NCBI GenBank assembly: GCA_022494885.1
Contig: JAGVSM010003698.1
Span: 1-64,000, forward strand
Reading direction: 5' to 3'
Length of the DNA stretch: 64,000 bases
Source: Micrasema longulum
Lineage: Eukaryota > Arthropoda > Insecta > Trichoptera > Brachycentridae
Part shown: positions 1 through 11,798 of the stretch, one piece after another
Numbering within the stretch: the stretch's first letter is position 1
Layout: every line of letters starts with the position of its first letter
The notes under the pieces: generated by a model
What the model saw: the letters and a program-made list of their open reading frames with translations, nothing else
What the model was told of the DNA's origin: nothing
Databases searched by the model: none
Position numbers and translations under genes: made by a program

Positions 1-809
1 TGAAGATGCCCATTAGAGGTGAAAGCGCTAATTTGCTAATAAATAAGTGGAAGTGTACCAAGTATTTTTAAAATTAATAACTTTTATGTAAATGTAAGTT
101 ATTACATCATTACAATGGAATTTCATCAAGAATTAACAATAAATAATTTAAATAAAACATTTAAATATATTCCGAAACAGTAAGTGATCTTTCACAAATA
201 AACAAAAACGACTTAGCACGGCTGAATCATTTATTAAATATTTTTTTATCAAGAATTTAACGAAATGACAGAAATTACTCCGAATTCATAATCAACCTTC
301 GAGTATTGATTTAAAAACTTGAGTAAGATTAAGGATGTCAGCGATTATTAAAAAGGAATTATGGGCAGTAAAATCCTTCAGTCTCCGAGGAGAATAAAAT
401 CTCAACAGACAGTATTAACAATTCTGGGTACTAAAAATAACATAAATCGAGAAAGATTTTTATGGGTGGAATAAGAAAAGGGTTGGAAAATTTATAGGTG
501 AAGATTAGAAGGCAAAATGATATAAACGTGTTTTATCTTCTCCGTTAAGTTAACAACATAATTTGGTATTGAAAAGATCTGGTAAAAAACATCCCCAATT
601 TAAAAGAATTAAATTTCAGATTAATAGCGTTATAAATAACGGCGTAAAAATGTACTTTATTTACCGATTTTATGGGTATTCGGGATTAGGTTCGAGATAT
701 TAGAGTGACATGTAAATTATATTTAAAAATTGTTTTTTTTAAATTAAATAGTGAAATAAAACCGGAAACAGAACCAGAAACCTGTAACCCCAGGTCTAAG
801 CGGTAAATT
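1..809. other. Unassigned AT-rich stretch
   Basis: I see no open frame, tRNA-like segment, inverted repeat or copy of the window's repeat families here. The composition is AT-rich with short homopolymer runs. Confidence 0.5.
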
Positions 810-875
810 GCCTCGTATTGTAGTAGTTGCGCGTCCGTTTACCAAACTTGAGGTCCTAGATTCGATTCCTTTCAG
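810..875 (+). mobile_element. tRNA-derived SINE head (SC-like), degenerate
   Basis: The segment starts GCCTCGTATTGTAGTAGTTG, which resembles the A-box region of the SC heads at 24.4 and 49.1 kb. A B-box-like GATTCGATTCC lies at 859-869. The spacing fits a tRNA-derived pol III promoter, but no clean acceptor stem can be drawn, so this is a SINE head or tRNA pseudogene and not a working tRNA. The sequence after the head does not match the SC body seen elsewhere. Confidence 0.45.
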
Positions 876-1021
876 AGTGGTCGGAAAATATTAGTTCTGA
901 ATATTTTACATACACTGCCATATTTTATTGTTCCCGGACAGGCGCCTGATGAGTAAGAATGATCACTTAACCTTAGTGTAAGAAAAATAATCTAAATATT
1001 AGGTGAATAGAGTACCACGGC

Positions 1022-1108
1022 ATGAACGTAGAGGAAGCGAGATCAGCATGCAGAGTGGTGTGGCGTTTCATTCTCTCTGTCTACCTCCACAGAGGAACGG
1101 CGTGATAC
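1022..1108 (+). pseudogene. LX LINE fragment, extreme RT C-terminus
   Basis: Codons 1022-1105 read MNVEEARSACRVVWRFIL and then a divergent SVYLHRGTA before a stop. They match the end of the longer LX frame at 27.7-28.4 kb (MNVEEA, then WRSILSAYPYGE). LX is a non-LTR retrotransposon, and this is only the last 27 codons of its polyprotein. The DNA continues into a TTTG-rich run equivalent to the triplet tail of other copies. It is a 5'-truncated, inactive copy. Confidence 0.65.
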
Positions 1109-2028
1109 TTTGTTTGTTTTGAACGATGATAGACCATATTATACATATTGTAAAGTCCATGACTTTTTTCTAAGTTTGACGAAAACATTTCATAGTATTT
1201 CTGGTCTAAATCGAAAATAACCAAATTAATCAATTTTCGAGTACTAAATTTGTTAATCGATTCAATAACGATATGGTTTTAATGTTGGCTGTGTGGGAAC
1301 GCGATAAATTAACCAATATGTGGGTCATATTATGGTGCAGAGTATTGATGATTCCTAGAATTTATTGATTGTAAATTCGGCCGCATAATTCAGATCATAA
1401 GACCAATTTTACAAAGGTCGTACAAATACACACGACACGGCAAAATTAAAATGGATTGATTTTCACGGTATTCATTATTATTTTATTTGTGTATTTAGTG
1501 GCCGGCTATTCTTACGTAAAAAATCTGCAAAATAGAGTATAGATTAGTCGGCGCCATAGTGTACTAGGAAGTGCGTTTATTTGCTTTAAAATAAAGAAAC
1601 TAAATAAAAAAATAATAGTATAATAAAATTCGATCCACCCTATTTAACTTTATCCTGTCGTGTAAATTTTTACGATGGTCTAAAATGGGGTAATTAGTTC
1701 GTTGATCTACATATATAAATACGTCGGGTTTCTGGCACAAGTAACAATAAATTTTCGAAAATAAGATCTCTTCAAAACTACCATAAAATAATATTTGTTT
1801 AAAAAGTACCTAAATAAAAATAAGTCAAATTTATAAATACAAAAAAAAATATTTTTTAATATTCCACCGGTGGTTTTATTTTAATTGTTGATTTCGAATG
1901 AGCTTTTAGTTTCCGCGACTGGTGAAATGTTAGTTACAAACTTGTTATTGTGGCCTTATTCCGTTTCATAAATTCAATCGGATCGTATAAAAGGGAACGA
2001 GAAAGAAATACGATTTCACGGAAATATG
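1109..2028. other. Unassigned AT-rich stretch
   Basis: I recognise nothing here: no coding frame, SINE head or family repeat. There are short AT-rich runs only. Confidence 0.5.
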
Positions 2029-2065
2029 ACGAACAAACGAACGAACGAACGAACGAACGAACGAA
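2029..2065. repeat. (ACGA)n microsatellite
   Basis: About nine tetranucleotide units of ACGA/GAAC run almost without interruption. One early unit is altered (ACAA). The run is followed by AATTTACG. Confidence 0.9.
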
Positions 2066-4915
2066 TTTACGAAACGAATTGTCACAGAATAAGCCCGCAA
2101 AAGCCCCACGAATTGATAAATAAATAATGGAGCATCCAGCTGCGCACGAAATTTTAGTAAAAATGTTTATAATAATTAATGATATTAAAATAACAAAAAA
2201 AAATGCAATTTTAAGCTACTTTAGAACTAGTATCCGGGAATTTATGTGTTTTTTAACACAGAATTTATTTAATAAAGAACATACAGTATATTATCTACTA
2301 CAGAATAAAAATATTTTTGTATGATTATATTTATTTAATACACAGATGTAAATTATTTTTTAAAATATCCACCCCATTCGATAATATAAGATTCTAAAAT
2401 GTTGCATTCGAAAACATTTATCTACTTTTAAAATGAAAAATTTAATTGAATTAAAATAGTACCTACCTACTTATTTTAATTCAATTTATCTATCCCATTC
2501 TTTATTTTTGAATGCCTCACAAATATTACGTATTGATAGTGCGTGTGGGGGGTCTGAATATTCGATTATTCTCTAACACTTCCTCTTCTAGGAGACCCCA
2601 CAGATCCTAGGGTCAATTAGGAGTTAGCTTTTTATATTGTAGTACGTCTAGTAGAGATGGAGGAAATAAGAGTTCATTCGTAACTATTGTTTAAAACGAA
2701 TTAAAAAGTGGATAAAAATCAGTAAAACCTACTGCTTTAAATTCTATGGAATTTCAGCTTTCGAGTTTATTAATAAATAAAATATTACGTAATCGCTTGA
2801 TCCATTTCCGAAAACATTATCAAGGCTAATTTAAATCGTAGATTTCTAATAACTAAAAATTCCCTTAACACCAAATTTTTTAATTAAATATGTTTTAATG
2901 AGGATTTTGATTTTTTGTAATCATGTTTGTTTCGCTGGTAAAAAAACGAATATAATCGTCGTAAATAAATATAATTTAAGAAATTCTGTTACAAGCAGTA
3001 TTTTGCTTTTAAAATTTAATTTACCCATTTTGTTTTACAGTGTAAAAAAATAACCGTAGGATTCCCTTGATGTGTTTTCAATATTGTAATGATAAATTTC
3101 AACGTATTTTGGGAAACGTGCATAATATGTGTTATTAGAAATAAATTGTTATAATTAACCTAACATAGTGATAATAATAAAAATAACGTCATTTATATTG
3201 GATCCCAACTCAACACTGGGCTCTTGGTCTCCTAGAGTTAGGGACACGTTATTTTTTATGTAATTTATATATTTTTATGAACAAATTAACAAAATATCTA
3301 AAACCAAAATAGATTACAGATTTTCGAAAATACCTATAGTAAAAAAACGAGTTAAATTTTAAAATGATATCTGTATCTTAGAGGATAAAACACGATAGTC
3401 TACTTTTTGCCGTTTTGAAGTTAAAGATGCAGAAATTATCACAATAAGCTATATTATATGTAAATAAAACACCGAAGTTCCAATTTTGTTAAAAAAAAGC
3501 TTTTTTAAATTGAAATGAAAATCAAAAGGCCACTTTCTTTTAGAGCGAAAAACATCAGTAGTCATAGATATGCTAATTAATACGTTCTATTGCTATCTAA
3601 ATAATCATTATTTTACGTTGAAAGTTTTTTATGGATTGAAACGATCTAATTTAGTTCAAAAGTTATGTTTTGGAAATCGAAGTATCACAAAATCTTGTTT
3701 CCAGAACATTTCGTTCAAAGTGACTCCCGTGATTTATCCTTCAATACAGATATTACGTGAATATATATAATTATTTAAGGGATTGCATTTTCATGTTCTA
3801 TGTAAGAAAACCTTTTCAAAACGTTTAAAATTAAACTATAGTATTGTATTTTTACAAGCTGAAATGGTGACATTAATCAAAACCGTTTCACAATAAATTA
3901 AACAGATTGAAAAATAGAGATGTCTCCCGACTAGACGTCCTTAAATTATTATGATAAGTTACAAAAAACTGAAACACTAATAAAACAAAATGGAATGGCT
4001 ATTCAAAAGAACCTTCCTCTATCTCAAGAGGCCTTTAGAACCACAATCATAATTTATGAAATCGTTTTACTTCAAAAATAAACACGTTAAAAACACGATG
4101 GAAGGAATTACAAGAACGGACGAAGAAAGATAAAAAGGTAAAAATGTAAGGGCATTAGTAGTTATACGGGTGGTCCTAATATCGTCCTCAGACATTACGG
4201 CTAAGCTTCTCAATATTTACCCAAGGGCTAGACGCACCGAAAAAAATTAAAGCAAGTATTTTTTTTTTACTAATTTAATAACGTTAAGCCCGTTCTTTCA
4301 AAAATGTAGAAATAGGTAGGTACCTATTTTTTACTTATTCTACTTATAAACTAAAAATTTATTTATTTTCGGACTAATTCAGTCCATTTAAAAATGGCAA
4401 ACACATTTCCATATAATAATTGCAGAAACAATAGAAATAAAATACAACTTTAAAAAAAAAGTTAGGACAAAAAAATAATAAATAATTACTACCTCAAGAC
4501 ATGATCTGGTCTTAATTAGTGGTTGTTTAAATTTAGAAAGACTAGCATAAAAAAAAGTCGAGATCATGTTTAAAGATTACAATGCGACACAATCGGGACA
4601 TTAGTGCACGCAAGCCATAGTTTGTGCTGTGGTGGTCAAGGAACAGCACATTATTATTTTTCTCAACCGGCGGATCGGAACATTGAATGCCAATTGTTCC
4701 AGTAGCAATGGTACATCAACTTTAAGCCATTTAGTAAATTAAACATAAATATGGAGTTACTGTTATTTCTACGTTTTCGTAGACTTAAATATTGACTGAA
4801 ATGGATCAAACAATCAAAGTGATGTGATATTTAAGAATATAAGCGTAAGGGTATTTCTGTTGGTGTTTCGTTTTGCAAATGCCTGTTCTAAGGAACCGAT
4901 CTCGATCAAATCCGA
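2066..4915. other. Unassigned AT-rich stretch with one short repeat
   Basis: Apart from the short repeat at 3201-3258 this interval holds only AT-rich sequence. The two open frames over 60 codons (2127-2324 and 3570-3770) have AT-driven composition and no recognisable domain, and I do not regard them as genes. Confidence 0.5.
3201..3258 (+). repeat. Short dispersed repeat shared with 29603-29661
   Basis: Both copies read TCCCAA(C/T)T..ACA(C)(T/A)GGGCTC.TG, followed by a short spacer, GG(G/A)A.ACGTTATT and a T-rich run. The arrangement resembles a LINE 3' untranslated tail, but no coding part is attached to either copy. Family and orientation are inference. Confidence 0.35.
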
Positions 4916-4974
4916 TAGGTATTATTATGGATAATTGATAAAGCGCCATTTTCTGAAAATCATCTCAAGGGCGC
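4916..4974 (-). mobile_element. CR1/L2-like LINE 3' tail
   Basis: Read on the minus strand this is GCGCCCTTGAGATGATTTTC, then AAAATGGCGCTTTATCAATT and an ATT repeat. The same terminal motif (GCGCCCTTGAGGTGATTTTT to TGGCGCTATATAAAT plus ATT repeats) closes the LINE fragments at 10.9, 17.8 and 20.4 kb. Only the 3' terminus is present. Confidence 0.55.
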
Positions 4975-5698
4975 ATGGACGGTAAGAAGTAAGAAATCTA
5001 TCCCCATTCAATTTATTTTTGATTGACATCATTATGCATCCGCGATAATATTTTTACACGATACAGTAGTTGAGAAGCTGTGTTTTGTACTAGCACTACC
5101 AAATTAGGTTCGGTAAAGGAAGATCCTTGTTCTAGATAGTAAAGCGGGGGAGGTCAGGCAAGGGTTTGTGACTTCAAAACGCAGGATTTATAGACGAGGA
5201 TTGGTTTGAATTCGAAATAGAGCAATCTGGATACCGTTCATACATGATTCAAGCTCAAACAGATCATTTTACCAGATCAAAGATTTGATAAAACCATTTT
5301 CTAAAGTAGATAACGGAAGGTTACGGAAGGTATACCGTATCGGAAGAAAAATAAACGGGGATCGGAAATTGGATTTCGAAAAATATTAGGGAAAAGGGAC
5401 ATTTTAAACTCAATCGGATGAAAACTGTGTTAGTAGGATAGGTTTTTTGAAAAAAGCATGTGAACATAAATATGCTGAATCTTTATGTACCTAGCCCATC
5501 AGTTTTTTCCACTTCGTCTTAAGTAATGCCTACTCATGTGAACCGAGAATATGTCAAATATATTGCTCAGATTAAAATAAATAGAAATAAAAAAATAAAA
5601 AGAACAATTACAGTAGAAACAGTGATACTAATGTGTTTTTGCACTACAACCGGACAGGGGGCCCAATTAAAGTGATAAACTGCATCATAAAATACCTA
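4975..5698. other. Unassigned AT-rich stretch
   Basis: I recognise no element or frame between the LINE tail on the left and the LX copy on the right. Confidence 0.45.
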
Positions 5699-6352
5699 AC
5701 TACAACAACAACAAACCATTACGCCGTTTCCCCGTAAGGGTAGGCAGATAGTATAGAACGCCACATAACTCTATTTTTGCATGCAGATCTCGCTTGCACT
5801 AAATTAATGCATCTTCTTATGCACGCGTGTCGATTATTCCGACTTTTGACATGTCCATTCTCAAGCATTTGTTGGATTTGGTAATGCCATGTCTTTCTCG
5901 GTCTTCCTCTATTTCTGCATCCACCAACATTCGCGTTGCAAATATTCTTATCCGTTCTTTCGCTGTCCATTTGCTCCACATGTCCAATCCAGCGCAAAGC
6001 TCCTTTCTTGATTTTGTCGATAGTGCTTATCTCAGCCTTACATAATGTACGGATCTTTACATTTGTGCATCCATCGAACATAGTTTTACCAAACATTCAC
6101 CTGAGAGATCGCATTTCGATAGCATGAAGCGTTCGTTTTATCTCTATTCTTCCGAGTCTATACTTCGCTCCAGTACATCAGAGTCGGGACCAAGACTCCA
6201 TTGTGAACTGGTAATTTTGCCTCTTGCGACAAACATTAATTTGCCAGGGTTGATTTAAGTGCACCGTTCACTTTGTTCCCGGCACTCCCCCCTCTTTCAA
6301 TATCTTTTGCAGTCATTCCATCCCTAGTAAACATACTTCCCAGATACACAGA
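5699..6352 (-). pseudogene. LX LINE fragment, C-terminal RT region, broken
   Basis: The minus strand carries the C-terminal part of the LX protein. A frame at 5719-6096 includes LCKAEISTIDKIKKGALRW, GHVEQMDSERT, RGRPRKTWH and the terminal WRSILSAYPYGETA. Upstream DNA to 6352 continues the homology (VYLGSMFTRDG, AGNKVNGALKS, GVLVPTLMYW) in another frame. I count at least two stops and one frameshift there. The CAA triplet repeat at 5701-5714, just past the stop, is the 3' microsatellite tail. The element is 5'-truncated near 6350, where it meets an SH SINE remnant. RT-like LINE ends of this kind are common in insects. The exact clade is uncertain. Confidence 0.8.
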
Positions 6353-6433
6353 ATACCCAGGCTTCAGAAATAACATAATTTTTGTGATCTCACCGAGTCA
6401 AGCGTCTTAACTATTACACTACGGAGGCCGTCA
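6346..6433 (-). mobile_element. SH SINE remnant lacking its B box
   Basis: On the minus strand the copy begins GCCTCCGTAGTGTAATAGTT then AAGACGCTTGACTCG, matching the SH tRNA-like head at 30.48 kb. It then jumps directly to the SH body (CACAAAAATTATG...AAGCCTGGGTATTCTGTG). The T-arm/B-box segment is deleted, so this copy would lack a complete internal pol III promoter. Confidence 0.6.
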
Positions 6434-6491
6434 AATAAAGGAGAACTGAAAAGAATGGATTGGTATCCAAAAAGAGGTAAAAAAAGATAAT

Positions 6492-6680
6492 TAAAAAAAA
6501 AGAAGAAATATTTGCGTTCTTATGATTCATTCAAATATTTAATTTTGAGGCCCATTTTCAACGAGTTGTAAATAACTTACTATTAGAAAATGGAATCAAG
6601 TTGGGGTAAAGGGGGATTCGAACCACAGAACTTTGGTCCGTGAGTCCGAGACACTAGCCGCCGGACCACAACCCGATTGA
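6492..6680 (-). mobile_element. SA SINE, near complete
   Basis: The minus strand reads CGGGTTGTGGTCCGGCGGCT (A-box region), GTCTCGGACTCACGG and a B box GGTTCGAATCC. The SA body follows: TAGTAAGTTATTTACAACTC, a GTTGAAAATGG motif, and ATAAGAACGCAAATATTTCT before an A/T-rich end. The tRNA-like head is followed by a roughly 100-bp body shared by at least seven copies in this window. Confidence 0.8.
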
Positions 6681-7999
6681 ATTGAGACCGATTATAATAA
6701 TTCACTTCTAGACTTAAGCCCGTAAATTTTACAGTAAGTATCCCTTTAAATTTTAGAGCTTCATTAAACTAAGTAGCTTCTAAATGTTTGGTTGGTTGAG
6801 CGTTTTAATGAGGAAATTATTAGATTTTTTAAATCATCAAATTATTCAACTAACTTAATTAAGTATAAGTATTAGTTTTGGCCACTATGTATGCACTAAA
6901 CATTCATCAAATGACGTTGATTATATGTATAATTTATAACAATAGACTAACCGACTGTACAGTGCAACAGTCGGCCATTAGTTTTGGTTGGGGGGCGTAC
7001 GAACATGTCAATTCTTTTCGAGGACCATGTGATCGTCAACGTCATTCATGCGCATGCGAGCCAAAGATAACTAATTTAAATCCAAAAGTGCCTATGATGC
7101 AATAAAAGAATTACTGAATTGAAAAAATTCGGTTATAAATGACATTTTAATACAAAACATGGCGACTACAAAACTCTCCTGAATATTCTGGTTTATTTTT
7201 TTTATTTTAATTTTTGAAACGGCCGGGCCATACGGGAGCACTTCGCTGGCCGGGTCTGGCCCGTTGTCTCGCATTTAAAGATCGATACAAAATACAAAGG
7301 TTAAGCTTAGTATTTAACTAAACAAAGGGATATTAAAGATGGAACTCGTAAACCTAATATTTAACACACACATTTTATTGTCCGTCTGTTTTTAACCTGA
7401 CCTCATAAAAATCGTAAAAATCATTCAGTTTTCGGCATGGCTATGAATTACGAACGACTAATGGATTCTTATGAAAGCGATAACAGGCTCGTTTGGCATT
7501 AATAACAAATAAAAGTAAACTCACAAGCAGGAAACAATGAAAAATTGATTTTTACTAATGCAATAATCTACAGTCGTTTAAATAAGTCAAGGTTAAAGTT
7601 GTAGCGTAGTTTTTGTATATATTTCGCACTATGCGGAAGCGCAGTAAAAAAAACATTATTACACGAACAAAATGTAAGGAAAAATACATATTTTAAGACT
7701 GTACGAAACATTTCTTATAAATTTTAATATCAAAGTTCAAATGTTTTTTGAAATATTAGTGTGAAGGCTACACATGACAACATTATGAATTTAAAAAAAT
7801 GCATTTATACATATTTTCATGAAGAAGATTAGTGATCAGAAATACAACAATTGAATAATTGAATTTATTAACTTTTATTTGTCCTAAAAAAACAGTATGA
7901 TAATTCTATAAAACTACGTTATAAGTCTTTAGTTACTTTTGTAACTTTTTTTAGTTTTTTTTTTTTTTTAGTTTTTTTTACGAGATGATTTTTGTTTTG
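6681..7999. other. Mostly unassigned; possible LINE 3' end at 7193-7274
   Basis: The GC-rich patch at 7219-7270 stands out. On the minus strand it encodes MRDNGPDPASEVLPYGPAVS followed by an A-rich run, which looks like the terminal codons and 3' end of a non-LTR element. I cannot assign it to a family, so the call is tentative. The open frame at 6878-7105 has no recognisable domain. A poly-T run is present near 7955-7970. The rest is featureless. Confidence 0.3.
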
Positions 8000-8433
8000 A
8001 AAAAAATGTTTATGTTCTTATGATTTGCCAAAATATTTCGATTTCGGAGCCATTTTCAACGAGTTGTAAATACAGCAATGTTTGAGTATGTCCAAATGCT
8101 TGAAGACTGGCTGGATTTTCTCCCAAGGGAGTTATTCATAATTTAATTTATTTCAACAGAGAGGGGAAACATGGGTAGAATGGTGAATGTTACACAGTGT
8201 GTAAAGTGGCCACTTAAACCAGCCAATGACAGGTCATAAGCCCTGAAATGCTTAGACGTCTATATTCCTTTCTAAATAATGTTTTACCTCTCTGTTGAAA
8301 TAAATTAAAAAAGAGTTGTAAATAACTCACTATTAGAAAATTGGAATCAAGTTGGTGAAGAGTTAGGTCTCAGACCTCTGACCTCTGATTTGTGAGTCCA
8401 CATCGTTGGCCACAGGAACACAACTCGATTCAA
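8000..8433 (-). mobile_element. SA SINE interrupted by an FB insertion
   Basis: The SA body (TATGTTCTTATGATTTG, CCATTTTCAACGAGTTGTAA) runs to 8072. It resumes at 8313 with GAGTTGTAAATAACTCACTA and continues to the degenerate tRNA-like head ending near 8433 (CACAACTCGATT). The 12-base GAGTTGTAAATA occurs at 8061-8072 and again at 8313-8324. This is a target-site duplication around 240 bp of foreign sequence. The SA copy is therefore older than the insertion. The B box is degenerate. Confidence 0.85.
8073..8312 (+). mobile_element. FB retroposon, nested, with 12-bp target duplication
   Basis: The insert begins CAGCAATGTTTGAGTATGTC, the family 5' end. It contains an outer arm ending in TTTAATTTATTTCAACAGAG, then switches strand to the core (GGGTAGAATGGTGAATGTTA, CACAGTGTGTAAAGTGGCCA, ACCAGCCAATGACAGGTCAT) and ends CTCTCTGTTGAAATAAATTA followed by A residues. 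The two ends of this segment are complementary. The 12-bp direct repeat and the A-rich 3' end point to target-primed insertion. No protein is encoded. The element class is inference. Confidence 0.8.
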
Positions 8434-9279
8434 TTTTATATATTAATTCGGTAAACACTAATAAATTTATAATCATAAAAATAAAAATAAAAAATATCTA
8501 GTTACCTATGAATATTTTAATAGCTTTCAGAATATTTTCTTTGTACTTAACTAGCACACAATTATTTATAAAACATTCAAGGAGTACCTTTTTTTAAAAT
8601 TACTAACCTACCAATGTAAAAGCAAAACGAATTATTTAAAAAAAAAAAAAAAATCTTCATACATTTAATAAAATAATCCGTCTCGAAAATAGGTATACAT
8701 TTTTTTTTAATTTTAGTTTTTCACGATCCTGCGCAGGTTTTTCTTTTTACTAAATCATTAAGAATCCAGTTTTCAGAATATGATAATGTTTTATATACAT
8801 ACAAACTTGTTACAAAAATTATATTTTTTAAGAGAGATACGTGGAAAAAGGCGGGATATTATTATTATTATTTGGTTTCTATCATATTGTTTTTATCAGA
8901 TATTGTTACTCACGAAAAGCACCTAATCAAATATCGTTCATTGGTCGATCATGTCGATACGTTATGTTATTACATTACTAAGCGATTATTGTTAAATTAA
9001 TAATCCGCTAAAAGCGAGTCAGTGAACTGTTAGGAAAACATGTTTCAGGCTTAACAACGATATACGAGTATTACGTATCGAAACTTTATCCATGACGTTT
9101 AAATTGCAGAGAAACGAAAATCGATAAATTTATCGCCCGAAAAGCGGTTCGAAACTGACATGAGTATTATTCGCAAAAATAATTCATTATTTTTACATTA
9201 AATTTATCCACTTATTGCAATAAAACACAATTTAAACAATATTAATAGAGACATTTTAAGGACGGAAATAAAATTACTG

Positions 9280-9523
9280 AAAAGAGCTGAAACCTTTATA
9301 TCGTGTGAGTGAGATTCATCCGGCTGATCCTACTTCACAAAAGTCAACAGATGGAAGAGTTGAGGAAATGTGGATGTTTAAACATGGGCAGAATGGTTAA
9401 TGTTAAACAATGTGTAAAGTGGCCATTTCAACCAGCCAATGATAGGTCATAAGCCCTGTAAATCCCTAGACTTCCATATTCCGCTCTCAAAAATATTTTC
9501 CCTCTCTGTTGCAACAAATTTAG
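9280..9523 (+). mobile_element. FB copy, snap-back form, truncated
   Basis: The copy starts in the inverted orientation (AAAGAGCTGAAACCTTTATA, GAGATTCATCCGGCTGA). It then switches to the forward core (CTTCACAAAAGTCAACAGAT, TGGATGTTTAAACATGGGCA, ACCAGCCAATGATAGGTCAT) and ends CTCTCTGTTGCAACAAATTT at the family's usual 3' terminus. I could not identify a target duplication. Confidence 0.7.
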
Positions 9524-10471
9524 AAGGGTGAAGCCGGCTAGCAACCAGCAGCCATCATGCTCCAGACAGAGCTAAGGGTAATTGTGTGCAGGTCTCGAGA
9601 TTTATAGTCTCAAGTCTAGAATGAATGCCCTAGTTCCTTCATTGGTAAATGCCTGTTCTGGAACCGATTTGTTGCGGTAAAATACCTTTTAATTAATCAT
9701 CGAATATGTTTCGCAAAAACAAAAATAATTTTTTTAAAAAGGAAAAGAGCTGTTGCTCAAAATACATAAATAAAAAGACCGCAAATCTGTGCTCACTGTT
9801 CACTAAATTTAGTCCACTAGTTGAGTACATATGTGAAGACATTTATCACTGTAGATAGTACAAATGTAGCTAGGGTAAATGTGAAATGTCTTTCAGTTCG
9901 TTTATATGGAATCCACAGTTCTTTTTTGTTCACAAAAAAGAAAATTAGTTAAATATATGGTTTTCATTATAAAACCCAACTGTTAAATGAGCCTCAAATT
10001 TATTAAAAAAAAATTTTTTTAATTTATTGTAACATAGCGTCCATTTTCGTTTTTTTATGATTTTGCGTCAATTCAATATACTTAGAAATACCTGGTTTTG
10101 TAAGACCCTTGGCACACCTATTGTTTTTGTTTGCTTTATGTCAAAACTCAAACCACAACACGCAGTAAATCAATCCATCAGACAAGTCCTTTGTACCATC
10201 TATATAAGCTTAGAGGCATGGTCAATAGTCATAGGCGGGGATAGGTTGTCAAAACTACAATAAAACATGATCCTTGTCAAAAATAGTAATCAGAAAGCCA
10301 AAAAACCTTTCTATTACAAAACTAATTAAAATATTCTGTAATATAATCTACAAAGTTATAAATAAAAAATAGGTATTTGTTTTTGTACACGAAACATTGT
10401 TTTTTAATATTTTCTAGGGCTCAAAGGATATTTTATATTACCAATACCACAACATATTATATATTTTATCA
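9524..10471. other. Unassigned stretch
   Basis: The first 150 bases are less AT-rich than average (GCCGGCTAGCAACCAGCAGC) but match nothing I recognise. AAATGCCTGTTCTGGAACCG near 9650 has a weak echo at 4878-4900. The frame at 10057-10263 has no domain I can name. Confidence 0.4.
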
Positions 10472-10708
10472 ATGCTATTTATAATTAAGGAGGTGTGTTT
10501 GTGTTTTAGACATTCCGTGCTTTTGCCGCCGCCGGCCCCTCTGCCTGGAACCAATTGCCTTCAAACTTACGCTATTTATAATATAAATGCATGCTATAAT
10601 ATATATAAATGCTATTTATAATTAAGGAGGTGTGTTTGTGTTTCAGAGACATTCGTGCTTTTGCCGCCGCCGGCCCCTCTGCCTGGAACCAATTGCCTTC
10701 AAACTTAC
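10472..10708 (+). repeat. Tandem duplication, about 137-bp period, of a LINE 3' segment
   Basis: ATGCTATTTATAATTAAGGA begins at 10472 and again at 10609. Both copies continue through GGTGTGTTTGTGTTT(T/C)AG to TGCCTTCAAACTTACG (about 99 bp). The two copies differ by a few bases and are joined by 38 bp of AT-rich sequence. The duplicated segment covers the upstream part of the CR1/L2-like coding end described next. Confidence 0.85.
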
Positions 10709-10916
10709 GAACCATCGACAGTCCCAGTCAGTTCAGATCCCAACTAAAATCCCACTTTAAACTATCAAACCCTCAATTTTAAATCCGGAAATATAATATA
10801 TCACTTACGTTAGGTTAGAATGTAAGTTTATATATACAATTGTAAAGCGCCCTTGAGGTGATTTTTTACAAAAATGGCGCTATATAAATCAGCCAAATAA
10901 TATTATTATTATTCCC
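10609..10916 (+). pseudogene. CR1/L2-like LINE, last 44 codons plus 3' tail
   Basis: Codons 10648-10782 read DIRAFAAAGPSAWNQLPSNL, then end FRSQLKSHFKLSNPQF and a stop. The AWNxLP motif followed by an FRSxLKxHF segment is characteristic of the extreme C-terminus of CR1/L2-type LINE reverse transcriptases. After about 70 bp of 3' untranslated sequence comes GCGCCCTTGAGGTGATTTTT, TGGCGCTATATAAAT and an ATT repeat. This is a typical CR1/L2 terminus, and the same one ends three other fragments here. The copy is 5'-truncated and inactive. Confidence 0.8.
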
Positions 10917-11798
10917 GTGTTTCTACGTGTTTAATTTTACTAAGATTCCCGGGTCATTATAAAGTCGCGTTTGTTGCGTGTTGAGGACCGGAATGGGGAT
11001 TCACTAGGAAGGAGCAAGGCAATTTGCAGCAACATTCATCCCTTGGTTTAGTTCAGTCGAAACAAGGCGGACATTTCTTTACTAGATTTCCTCATTCAGG
11101 ATTTTTATCCAATAGAAGCCATTGAGTAAAAAGCACTCGACCAGAATTCTGATTCTATAACGCACACAGAAATGTATTCTTCGAAAATTCGGGGAAGAAA
11201 ATCCTCGTTTATAATACAGGTACATTTTTCTGGGTTGCTATACCAAGTTGTGTCAATAGTTTTTCTAGCCAACGCAATATTTTGTACATATTATTATAAA
11301 TGAATATTTAAATCGATATGTTTTAAGTTAAAATGTATCATAATGTTTATAAATAAAAAAAAATAACAAAAATAAATTGCAGTTGATTTCGAAAAAAGTC
11401 GCGAAGTTTATCCAAATATAAAAATACAAAAATTTCTTTGTCTACAAGTTATTTTATAACAGTTTTTCCACGTTTACGTTAATAAATACGACATTGAACA
11501 TGTAATTAGGATACAAGATTACTAGCTTAATGGGTGAGTGGGATTGTCACGAATCCAAAGGAAGATTATTCCAATCCCGCGCATTGCCATTTTTGTACGG
11601 CGTATCTATTTTTGTACTAGACGTTTTGTTCCAGTTTACAAAATATTGTTTTTTCTAATTAACATTATTTCAAAACACTGGGTAAGCCTAATATACCGCC
11701 AACAATCTTTAATTCTCAAAATAATATGTAAAAAATATTTGTGCTAAAAAATAAGCACGTAAGATGTACATGCGCACTGAAATAATTTGATCTCATGT

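Noticed and set aside
6878..7105. 75-codon frame
   Set aside because: No recognisable domain, no supporting context, and composition typical of random AT-rich DNA.
7193..7274. Firm call of a LINE 3' end from the GPDPASEVLPYGPAVS peptide
   Set aside because: It looks like a retroelement terminus, but I cannot name the family and no second copy is present, so it is only mentioned in the interval entry.
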